Shown one piece after another: positions 17,395-25,045 of a stretch of 64,000 nucleotides of DNA (the stretch's first letter is position 1; each line of letters starts with the position of its first letter). The position numbers and the translations under genes are program-made. The stretch comes from an uncultured Phaeodactylibacter sp. Its GTDB lineage: Bacteria; Bacteroidota; Bacteroidia; Chitinophagales; Saprospiraceae. A model generated the notes under the pieces. It had not been told where the DNA came from, searched no databases, and saw nothing but the letters and a program-made list of their open reading frames with translations. The stretch covers positions 124,001 through 188,000 of the forward strand of contig CAJXNH010000001.1 in assembly GCA_913057245.1 (NCBI GenBank), read 5' to 3'.

Positions 17395-18277
17395 CCGATT
17401 TAGTTTCCAGTTTCCAGTCTTCCGGGCGGGCATGTTTCCAGCGCCGGTGGCTCCACAGCCAGTATTCAGGCTTTTGGCGGATTTCCTCCTCCAGCAGCCG
17501 GGTGTGGGCTTCTGAAATGGCACCGGCGGGCAGACTGGCCGGGTTCTCAGAAATCACTTTGAACCGGATTTCGTAATACCCCCGCTTTACCTTGTCAATG
17601 TAGCCGAAGATAACCGGGTAGTTGTACTTTCGGGCGTAGGCCTCCGTGCCGAAAAGCACTGCCGTGTCCTGGTTGAGAAACTCGGTCCAATAGGCCCGGT
17701 TGGGGTTGGAGGGCGCCTGATCTGTGGCAAAGAGAATAATGCTAATGCCATGATCCGCCTCAAAGAACTCCCGGGTTTTGCGGATGGAAACCATATCCAT
17801 CCCGAAGCGGCTTCGGGAGTCTGTAATTTTTTGGTTGAAGAACCGGTCTTTCAGCGGCTTGTAAAGGCCCACAACCCGATGTTTGATGTACATAGGCATA
17901 GCCGTGGCGGTCATCTCCCAGTTGTTGTAGTGGCCGGCACAAAGAATAACAGGCTGCTGCCGCTCGTAAAATGGCTCCAGAATTTCCGGATTGACCATTT
18001 TTCCCCGGCGCTTGATCTCTTCTTTTGGGATACTGAAGGAGCGTACGGCTTCTACTACCAAGTCGCACAAATGCCGGTAGTACTCCCGGGCGATGCGGTC
18101 GATTTCTTTTGCTGATTTTTCCGGGAATGAGCGCTCCAGGTTACCCAGGATCACCTTTTTGCGGAAGCCAAATACCCGGAACAGCAGCCAGGAGAGGACA
18201 TCAGATAGCCTGTGCATAACGGGCAAAGGCACGTACGAAAGGGGCTTGAGCAGCAAGTAAAAAAGGACTACGTTCAT
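17384..18277 (-). CDS. Lipid A biosynthesis acyltransferase, LpxL/HtrB family
   Basis: 297 residues. An N-terminal hydrophobic segment is followed by the acyltransferase motif CAGHYNNWE, with the HX4E-type catalytic pair of the LpxL/LpxM family. Later come the SIRKTREFFEADHGISIILFATDQAP region and VLFGTEAYARKYNYPVIFG, which form the substrate site. It transfers secondary acyl chains onto lipid A precursors at the inner membrane. Acyl specificity cannot be told. It is convergent with the DUF5916 gene (11-bp overlap) and divergent from the 18413 gene, 135 bp away. Confidence 0.92.
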   Translation of the reverse strand: MNVVLFYLLLKPLSYVPLPVMHRLSDVLSWLLFRVFGFRKKVILGNLERSFPEKSAKEIDRIAREYYRHLCDLVVEAVRSFSIPKEEIKRRGKMVNPEILEPFYERQQPVILCAGHYNNWEMTATAMPMYIKHRVVGLYKPLKDRFFNQKITDSRSRFGMDMVSIRKTREFFEADHGISIILFATDQAPSNPNRAYWTEFLNQDTAVLFGTEAYARKYNYPVIFGYIDKVKRGYYEIRFKVISENPASLPAGAISEAHTRLLEEEIRQKPEYWLWSHRRWKHARPEDWKLETKSATN

Positions 18278-18379
18278 ATCATTCAGCGATTCGTTAATGC
18301 CAGCCGTGCGATGAGCAGGCTTTCAGTGGCGGCACAAAGGTAATATTAAACCATATACTGCGTTTTGCTTCAGGTTGCC

Positions 18380-18387
18380 TAACTTTG
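18380..18387 (+). promoter_or_regulatory. Candidate -7 element TAACTTTG
   Basis: Matches TAnnTTTG 26 bp before the ATG of the SprB-repeat gene. No TTG stands at the expected -33 spacing, so only the -7 half is supported. Confidence 0.4.
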
Positions 18388-18412
18388 CGCCGAAAATTCA
18401 GAAAACCATACC

Positions 18413-21400
18413 ATGAGCAGAAGCTACCTACTATCGCTTGCTTTGATTTTGCTGGGCTTTGCCGTAAAGGCACAGGAAGACAACCTGGAGGTGATCCGGA
18501 GTACCGCCCTTCCCTGGGGCAGCCCGGTCAAAAATATATTTGTTGATACTGATAATACCAAGTGGGTGGCCAACACCCAAACCATTCAAAAAGTCAGTGG
18601 AGCCCGTTCCGCTGACCCTATCGCGCTTCAGCTCGGCGAGATGGGGCTGTTTCAGTTCTCTGGCGGTAATGCTGACATTCGCTGGCAGCGGCAGGAGCTT
18701 ACGGAAGCGATTGGGGATATCATTGACGAAGACAACTACATCACTGCCGCTTTTTTCGATGAGGTCAATCAGGATATCTGGCTGGGTACGAGTCTGACCG
18801 GTGCCTACCGACTGAAAAAAGAAAATGGCAAGCTGGTTTTCAAAGAGCAGCTGTCGATGGACAACACCAAGCTGAGGTCCAACTTCGTGCATGAAATCGC
18901 CAAGGACGGGCCAGGGCGCATATGGATCGCCACGAATGATGGCGCTTTGGTCGGGCGGGATGGCAAATGGGACCTGTTGGAGAAGGGGCTGATCATTGAG
19001 TCTGTTGCTGTGGCGAATGGGGAAGTCTGGCTAATGGGCGATGGGCTGGTTGGAAAAGTAGACCGCAAAGACCGCTGGGAGCTTATTGATATCCCAACCG
19101 ATGCAGTGGAAGGCAGCATCACTGATATTGCGCTTGACTCAAAAGGGCGGCTTTGGATAGCCTCCCGTATTATTGCCGCTTACGATCCGGCTAGCGGGGA
19201 AACCAGAACTTTCGGGGGAGCAGAAGAATACACCAGTGAATTTGCGAACTACCTGGCCGTAGACCTTGATGGTGCAGTTTGGATTGGAACAGAAGATAAA
19301 GGCGTTTACGTTATTCAAAAAGGCTCGTCCCTGGTCGCTACAGTAGAGCTTGTCAGCCCGGTCACCTGCAATGGAAATGGCTCAGATGGGGCCCTGCGGG
19401 TAAAAGTAACCGGTGGTGCTCCACCATACACTTTCAATTGGAGCGGCAATGCAACTGGCGATAGCCCGGACCGCCTGACGCCAGGCACTTACCGCCTGAC
19501 CATTACGGATACCAAGGGCAACAGCCGCCTGACGGATATCAGTGTGCCGGACCGCAGGGTTACCCTTCGGGCGGAGGCCCGCAGCGAGGTTAGCAGTGCT
19601 GGTGCTGCCGACGGGCAGGCAGAAGCAAGGACTACAGGAGGCATGCCTCCTTATAAATATGCCTGGGACAATGGAGAGACAACACCCATCGCCATGCAGC
19701 TGTCAGAAGGCGCACATACAGTGACCGTGACCGACCGGCAGGGCTGTGAAGTGTCAGCTGTGGTCAATATTTCGCGTACCCTTGAGGAATTGGCCGTTCA
19801 AATTGAGCAGATTAAGCCCATCAAATGTCAGGGGAATAAAAGTGCTGTGCTGAAAGTCAATGCAGCAGGCGGCGCCAAGCCTTACACGTACAAGTGGAGT
19901 GCAGCCGATGCGCCCACGCCTCAGCTGACCGGATTGCTTGCCGGGGACTACAGCGTTACAGTTACCGATGCGAATGGCACGGTTGCATCAGCAACTTATA
20001 CAGTGGAGGAGCCCTCCGCTTTTCAGGTTCAGGCTCAGGTCACGCAGCCGGCTTCCGCCAATGGCAGTGATGGCGCCGCCGAGGTGGAAGCTTCCGGAGG
20101 GGTGCCCCCTTACCAGTTTGCGTGGAGTAGCGGTGGCAATGCGGCAGCGGTGACCGGTCTTCCTGCTGGCAAACATACCGTTACCGTTACGGATGCCAAT
20201 GGATGTGCCACTACCGCCGAGGTGACCGTGGGCGAAGATATTCTACCCTTATCGCTGAATATTAGTCAGGATGCCACTATTGATTGCCAGGGGGCAGCAG
20301 CAGGTGCGCTTTCCGCCAAAGTGACGGGCGGTAAGAGCCCCTTCACTTACGCCTGGAGTAATGGTGGTGCAGGAGAAGTCCTAAGTGGCCTGACTGCCGG
20401 AGCCTATACCCTGACCGTTACGGATGCAGCGGGGACGGCTGCAGAGGCTTCCTACACCATCGAAGAACCGGCAGCTTTAAAAGCCCGTGTAGTACAGGTG
20501 GCTCCCGCGAATACCGGCGCTTCCGATGGTGCTGCCAAAGCAGAGGTTAGCGGAGGTGTGACGCCCTATACCTACTTGTGGACGAATGGTGCCGGTACAG
20601 CGGAAATCGAAAGCCTGGTATCCGGTACCTACACGGTCACAGTAACCGATGGTAACGGCTGTAAGGCAACAGCCAAGGTGGAAGTTACGGAAGATATCGC
20701 TCCGCTTCAGGTTCAACTGGAAGTGAGCCAGCCCGTAAGCTGCTCAGAAGGCGCCGATGGGCAACTTACAGCAGTGGTGGACGGTGGTAAAGGCCCCTTT
20801 GCCTACGCCTGGTCGAATGGCAGTACTGCTGAGCAGCAGTTGAAAGCCCTCACTGCAGGCACCTACAGCCTCACGGTAACCGATGCGGTAGGCAACACCT
20901 CAAGTGCTACGGTGGAAGTCAGCGCCCCGCCCAGGCTTAAGGTTGGAGTGGAAGTTACAGGAGAAGCCAGCCCGGGCCAGGCAGACGGGCGGGCAGTGGT
21001 CCGCGCGACCGGTGGGAATGAAGGCTATCAGTACCTCTGGAGCAGTGGCGAAACCAGTGCCGAGGCTACTAGGCTACCAGCCGGCATGCAAACGGTTACC
21101 GTTACGGATGCGAAGGGGTGCAACTCCACTATATCTGTAGAAATGGTGGAAGAGATACAACCTTTGCAGGTGTCTTTGTCTCTGATTCAGCCTGTTACCT
21201 GTGCCGGAGCAACTGATGGTGTGCTCGCTGCCACTGTCAAAGGTGGTAAAGGGCCATTTGTCTACGCCTGGAGCAGCGGGCAAAGCGAGGGAGAGATTAC
21301 CGGGCTGCAGGCTGGAAACTATTCGCTTACCGTAACGGATTCCAAAGGGACCAGCGTACAAGCCACCTTCGGCTTAACAGAGCCTACACCGGTACAGGCA

Positions 21401-23359
21401 ACGGCTGCTGCAACCCAACCAGCGAGTACAAATAATTCAGATGGTATAGCCAGGGTCAATGCCACCGGCGGTACTGAACCTTATGCCTACTCCTGGAGTA
21501 CGGGAGCAACTACTGCGGAAGCAAATAGTCTCGCACCAGCCGAGCATCGTGTAACGGTTACAGATGCCAACGGCTGCACAACTACTGCAACAGTAAGCAT
21601 TAGTGAAAATATTTTGCCGCTGCAGGTCTCCTTAACTGAAGTTGCCTCCATTAGCTGCAAAGGGGAAGCGACCGGCGCAGTTTCCAGTGAAGTCACGGGC
21701 GGCAAAGCCCCATTCACTTATGTGTGGAGTGCCGGGCAGGAAAGCGGGAAAGCAGAGCAGCTAACTGCCGGCGCATATACCTTGACGGTTACAGATGCAG
21801 CAGGCACAACTGCAACGGCAAATCTCACGCTGTCTGAGCCCGAAGCGCTTTCGGCAGAAGCGCTTGCTGTACAACCGGCGAGCACCAATAATACGGATGG
21901 TATAGCCAGGGTTAGTGCCACCGGAGGCACTAACCCTTACACTTATTCCTGGAGTACGGGCGCTGCTTCTGATGAAGCCAGCGGCCTGGCACCGGGGGAG
22001 CACAGTGTGACCGTTACGGATGCAAACGGCTGCACCGCCACGGCAACGGTAAGCATCGGCGAAAACATACTGCCGCTGGCACTGAAACTGGAAGTCTCCG
22101 CACCTATCAGCTGCAAGGGTGGGTCAGGCGCGCTGAATGCCGCCATCACCGGTGGTAAGCCACCATTTGCTTACGCCTGGAGCAATGGCGCTACTGAACC
22201 CCAGGCGGCTGGTCTATCCGCTGGTACTTACCAGCTCACGATTACCGACGCAGCGGGGACGACAGTAGAGGCTGAGACAACTTTATCAGAACCAGCAGTG
22301 CTTTCAGCAAAAGCGACAGCGGTACAACCGGCCAGCACGAACAACAGCGATGGCGTTGCTAAAGTGACCGCTAACGGGGGCACTGCGCCTTACGCTTACG
22401 CCTGGAGCACAGGAAGTACCGGGGAACAGGCAGCCGGGCTGCCACCGGCTACTCATCAGGTAACGGTAACGGACGCCAATGGCTGCACAGCGGAGGCATC
22501 GGTTGTGATTTCCGAGAATATCCTCCCGCTTGAAGTAGAGCTATCAGCAACCCAGACCATTTCCTGTAGCAGCGCTTCGGACGGTGCTGTAGAAGCGGTT
22601 ATCAATGGAGGTAAACCGCCTTACACTATTGCATGGAGCGACGAAAGTACCGCTGGTGAAAACCGTACGGGACTAGGCGCGGGCACTTACGAAGTCACTG
22701 TGACCGACGAAGCGGGCAACGAAAAGACAGCAGCTGTTTCCCTATCTGCACCGGAACCACTTACTGCTGAGTTGGGACGCGTAGAACCTGCTTTCAGCGA
22801 TACCAGTGAAGATGGAAAGGCAGAGGTAAGCGGGAACGGAGGCACACCGCCGTACAAAATCAGTTGGGATAACGGTGCTGAGGGCCCTCTGGTAGAAAAC
22901 TTAAGCCTGGGACAGCACAGTGTCACCGTCACGGATGCCAACGGCTGTACTGCAAGTGCCGAATTTGAAATTACAGAAAGAGTGCTGAAGGAACTGACAC
23001 GTGCAGTTAGCAGCGGTCAGACCATTCAGATGCAAAAGCTGCAGTTTGAAGCGGACAGTTCCCGGATTCAGGAATCCGTTAAACCTCTGCTGAACGAGAT
23101 TTATCTCTTCCTAAAGGATAATCCCTCTATTGTAGTGGAAATCGGGGGGCATACGAATAACCTGCCTCCGGACGAGTATTGCGATCAGTTGTCTACCGCC
23201 CGTGCCCGAGCCGTGGCGGAGTATATGGTAGCTAAAGGGATTCCTTCAGACCGGGTGTTCTACAAAGGATATGGGAAACGGAAACCCTTGTTTTCCAACC
23301 GCACCGAAGATGGGCGAAGGCGGAATCAACGGGTGGAGATTAAGATATTGAGATTATAG
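18413..23359 (+). CDS. Giant propeller / 16 x SprB-repeat / OmpA-domain envelope protein
   Basis: 1648 residues. A signal peptide (1-20, ending VKA-QED) is followed by a beta-propeller-like domain (about 25-310), with 'two-component propeller' type blades such as DIWLGTSLTGAYRL, RIWIATNDGALVG and AVWIGTEDKGVYVI. From about 311 to 1520 run sixteen SprB-like beta-repeats of about 75 residues each, in strict alternation of a type with a Cys (SCKG...GGKxPFxYAWS...LTVTDAxGT) and a type ending VTVTDANGC. The C-terminus (about 1539-1648) is an OmpA-like peptidoglycan-binding domain (LQFEADSSRI, LSTARARAVAEYM, NQRVEIKIL). The usual GHTDN is GHTNN here. There is no T9SS sorting domain, so the OmpA end probably anchors it to the wall. 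Adhesion or scaffold roles are inferred. Confidence 0.93.
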   Translation: MSRSYLLSLALILLGFAVKAQEDNLEVIRSTALPWGSPVKNIFVDTDNTKWVANTQTIQKVSGARSADPIALQLGEMGLFQFSGGNADIRWQRQELTEAIGDIIDEDNYITAAFFDEVNQDIWLGTSLTGAYRLKKENGKLVFKEQLSMDNTKLRSNFVHEIAKDGPGRIWIATNDGALVGRDGKWDLLEKGLIIESVAVANGEVWLMGDGLVGKVDRKDRWELIDIPTDAVEGSITDIALDSKGRLWIASRIIAAYDPASGETRTFGGAEEYTSEFANYLAVDLDGAVWIGTEDKGVYVIQKGSSLVATVELVSPVTCNGNGSDGALRVKVTGGAPPYTFNWSGNATGDSPDRLTPGTYRLTITDTKGNSRLTDISVPDRRVTLRAEARSEVSSAGAADGQAEARTTGGMPPYKYAWDNGETTPIAMQLSEGAHTVTVTDRQGCEVSAVVNISRTLEELAVQIEQIKPIKCQGNKSAVLKVNAAGGAKPYTYKWSAADAPTPQLTGLLAGDYSVTVTDANGTVASATYTVEEPSAFQVQAQVTQPASANGSDGAAEVEASGGVPPYQFAWSSGGNAAAVTGLPAGKHTVTVTDANGCATTAEVTVGEDILPLSLNISQDATIDCQGAAAGALSAKVTGGKSPFTYAWSNGGAGEVLSGLTAGAYTLTVTDAAGTAAEASYTIEEPAALKARVVQVAPANTGASDGAAKAEVSGGVTPYTYLWTNGAGTAEIESLVSGTYTVTVTDGNGCKATAKVEVTEDIAPLQVQLEVSQPVSCSEGADGQLTAVVDGGKGPFAYAWSNGSTAEQQLKALTAGTYSLTVTDAVGNTSSATVEVSAPPRLKVGVEVTGEASPGQADGRAVVRATGGNEGYQYLWSSGETSAEATRLPAGMQTVTVTDAKGCNSTISVEMVEEIQPLQVSLSLIQPVTCAGATDGVLAATVKGGKGPFVYAWSSGQSEGEITGLQAGNYSLTVTDSKGTSVQATFGLTEPTPVQATAAATQPASTNNSDGIARVNATGGTEPYAYSWSTGATTAEANSLAPAEHRVTVTDANGCTTTATVSISENILPLQVSLTEVASISCKGEATGAVSSEVTGGKAPFTYVWSAGQESGKAEQLTAGAYTLTVTDAAGTTATANLTLSEPEALSAEALAVQPASTNNTDGIARVSATGGTNPYTYSWSTGAASDEASGLAPGEHSVTVTDANGCTATATVSIGENILPLALKLEVSAPISCKGGSGALNAAITGGKPPFAYAWSNGATEPQAAGLSAGTYQLTITDAAGTTVEAETTLSEPAVLSAKATAVQPASTNNSDGVAKVTANGGTAPYAYAWSTGSTGEQAAGLPPATHQVTVTDANGCTAEASVVISENILPLEVELSATQTISCSSASDGAVEAVINGGKPPYTIAWSDESTAGENRTGLGAGTYEVTVTDEAGNEKTAAVSLSAPEPLTAELGRVEPAFSDTSEDGKAEVSGNGGTPPYKISWDNGAEGPLVENLSLGQHSVTVTDANGCTASAEFEITERVLKELTRAVSSGQTIQMQKLQFEADSSRIQESVKPLLNEIYLFLKDNPSIVVEIGGHTNNLPPDEYCDQLSTARARAVAEYMVAKGIPSDRVFYKGYGKRKPLFSNRTEDGRRRNQRVEIKILRL
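19345..22975 (+). repeat. Sixteen alternating SprB-type coding repeats (eight A/B pairs)
   Basis: Each A/B pair is about 150-155 codons. The B units starting near 21410, 21870 and 22320 are almost identical (QPASTNN.DG.A.V), and so is the DNA, which indicates recent internal duplication. The units before about 21100 are more divergent. Confidence 0.85.
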
Positions 23360-23366
23360 AGTATGG

Positions 23367-23410
23367 GGCGGTGCCTGGTAACGGTGCCGCCTCTTCTATC
23401 TATCTTTTAT
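23367..23410 (+). terminator. Terminator after the SprB-repeat gene
   Basis: Arms GGCGGTGCC and GGTGCCGCC (23367-23375, 23383-23391) pair with two G-U wobbles around a 7-nt loop, followed by a T-rich stretch. It begins 7 bp after the stop codon. Confidence 0.65.
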
Positions 23411-23426
23411 GGATTTGAGCATGGGC

Positions 23427-24230
23427 TTACCCATTGCCCAGCTCCACCGCCCGGTCAAGCGCTGCCTGTGCGCCCGCAATGATGTCATCACGGACCAGGT
23501 TTTTATCGTAGGAAGCAAGGGCGGCCTCTGTGGTGCCCCCCCTGGAGCAGACCTTCTCAATCCACTCCTCACAGGTGAAGTCCGTCTTATTGAAGAGTTC
23601 TACAGCGCCCCGGAACGTCTGGCTGACCAATAGTTCTGCCTCAGAGTAAGAAAAGCCCATATTACGGGCGGCATCCATCATGGATTTCATGAAAAACCAG
23701 ACGTAAGCCGGTCCACTGCCAGATATTGCGGTAGCCGCATCGATGGCTTCTTCCCTTTCTACGTACACGGTTTTGCCGGTGGTGTTCAGGAGGTTTTGAA
23801 CCATGACGAGCTCTATCCGGGTGACTGCATCCGAAGAAGTAAAGGCGGTCATGCCCATACCAATTTGGGCGGGGAGGTTGGGCATCGCCCGGATCACCTT
23901 CTCCGCGCCCAAACTATCAGAGATAGTAGAAAGCTTCACACCAGCCATAATAGACAGGAAGACCTGTTGAGGGTCAATAAGCGGTTTGATATGCTCAAAC
24001 AGTACGGAGGAATCCTGAGGCTTAACCGCAAAAATGACAAGGTCGGACTGTTGGATGCAGTCTTCTGCCCGGCCATAAACCGTGCCGATGTCTCTTTTGG
24101 CCAACTCTGCCGCTTTTTGAGGCGATTTTTCCAGAATCATCATGTCCTCTTTGCTGGCAATATGAGAGCGCAGGAAGCTTTGGGCGTAGGTAAGCCCCAT
24201 GTTGCCGCCGCCAATGATCAGTATTTTCAT
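23427..24230 (-). CDS. proC: Pyrroline-5-carboxylate reductase
   Basis: Reduces pyrroline-5-carboxylate to proline with NAD(P)H, the last step of proline synthesis. The 267 residues are of normal length. The N-terminal Rossmann motif reads IIGGGNMGLTYAQSF. The family signature is seen near residues 165-185 (AISGSGPAYVWFFM), and SRGGTTEAAL near the C-terminus matches the conserved PGGTT region. No other proline genes lie nearby. It is divergent from yceI. Confidence 0.96.
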   Translation of the reverse strand: MKILIIGGGNMGLTYAQSFLRSHIASKEDMMILEKSPQKAAELAKRDIGTVYGRAEDCIQQSDLVIFAVKPQDSSVLFEHIKPLIDPQQVFLSIMAGVKLSTISDSLGAEKVIRAMPNLPAQIGMGMTAFTSSDAVTRIELVMVQNLLNTTGKTVYVEREEAIDAATAISGSGPAYVWFFMKSMMDAARNMGFSYSEAELLVSQTFRGAVELFNKTDFTCEEWIEKVCSRGGTTEAALASYDKNLVRDDIIAGAQAALDRAVELGNG

Positions 24231-24312
24231 AAAGTTGAATTTTTCAAAGGTGGTCTGGATGAGGCGTAAAGCTACAATTTACCAGGAATAAGCAGAAATT
24301 TTCATTTCGATG

Positions 24313-24343
24313 TTGCAACTTTGATTGTAAGCACCTAAATTTG
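24313..24343 (+). promoter_or_regulatory. Bacteroidota-type promoter of yceI
   Basis: A TTG at 24313-24315 stands 20 bp upstream of TAAATTTG (24336-24343), matching the -33/-7 arrangement of the Bacteroidota primary sigma factor. This is the best complete promoter match seen in the window. It predicts a leader of about 70 nt. Confidence 0.55.
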
Positions 24344-24368
24344 TGCCAATCAAAGTTTAAACATTAAC

Positions 24369-24389
24369 AAGGGTAGCGTTGTTACCCTT
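24369..24389 (+). promoter_or_regulatory. Hairpin in the yceI leader
   Basis: Arms AAGGGTA and TACCCTT around a 7-nt loop, followed by TTCTATAAAAAA, about 30 bp before the ATG. It could stabilise the mRNA or act as a weak attenuator. The role is not known. Confidence 0.4.
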
Positions 24390-24418
24390 TCTATAAAAAA
24401 CAATCAAACCAAACCATT

Positions 24419-25027
24419 ATGAAAAAGGCAAGTATTTTCTCTGTGCTGCTGGCAGCAGTAGCGATGATCGGCATGAGCTTTACTAATCCCGTTGAAGGCG
24501 AAAAAGAACGCCGCACAGTAAGCGTGGCGGAAAGCAACATCGTATGGAACGGCTACAAAGTGACCGGCTCTCACACCGGCAACATTCAGCTGAAGTCTGG
24601 CGAACTGGAGTTCGATGGCGATCAGCTCACCGGCGGTAGCTTCGTTATTGATATGACTTCAATCACGAACACCGACCTGGAAGGCGCGTGGAACCAAAAG
24701 CTGGTTGGGCACCTCAAGTCAGACGACTTTTTTGGTGTGGAGAAGTACCCAACGGCAACTTTCGAAATCACACAAGTGGTTTCCCGCGGTAAGCCGGGCG
24801 AATACAAAATCGTTGGTGACCTGACGATTAAAGGTATTAAAAAAGAAATCAAGTTCCAGGCAGATGTTGAGGATATGGGCGACAAAGCCAAGGCTGTTGC
24901 TGAGGTCGTTGTTGACCGTTCTGAGTACAACGTGCGTTACGGTTCAGGCAGCTTCTTTGACAACCTGGGCGACAAGACCATCTACGATGAGTTTGATCTG
25001 CAGATTAGCCTCGTAGTGAACAAGTAA
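24419..25027 (+). CDS. YceI-family secreted lipid-binding-like protein
   Basis: 202 residues with an N-terminal signal peptide (MKKASIFSVLLAAVAMIGMSF...) and a YceI lipocalin-like beta-barrel. Typical features are SNIVWNGYKVTGSHTGNIQLKSGEL, MTSITNTDLEG, HLKSDDFFGVEKYPTATFEI and GDLTIKGIKKEI. YceI proteins bind isoprenoid-like lipids in the periplasm; the ligand here is not known. It has its own promoter-like element and is followed by a hairpin terminator lying inside the 3' end of the convergent sensor-kinase gene. Confidence 0.95.
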   Translation: MKKASIFSVLLAAVAMIGMSFTNPVEGEKERRTVSVAESNIVWNGYKVTGSHTGNIQLKSGELEFDGDQLTGGSFVIDMTSITNTDLEGAWNQKLVGHLKSDDFFGVEKYPTATFEITQVVSRGKPGEYKIVGDLTIKGIKKEIKFQADVEDMGDKAKAVAEVVVDRSEYNVRYGSGSFFDNLGDKTIYDEFDLQISLVVNK

Positions 25028-25045
25028 TCAGATCAGAAATGATCG

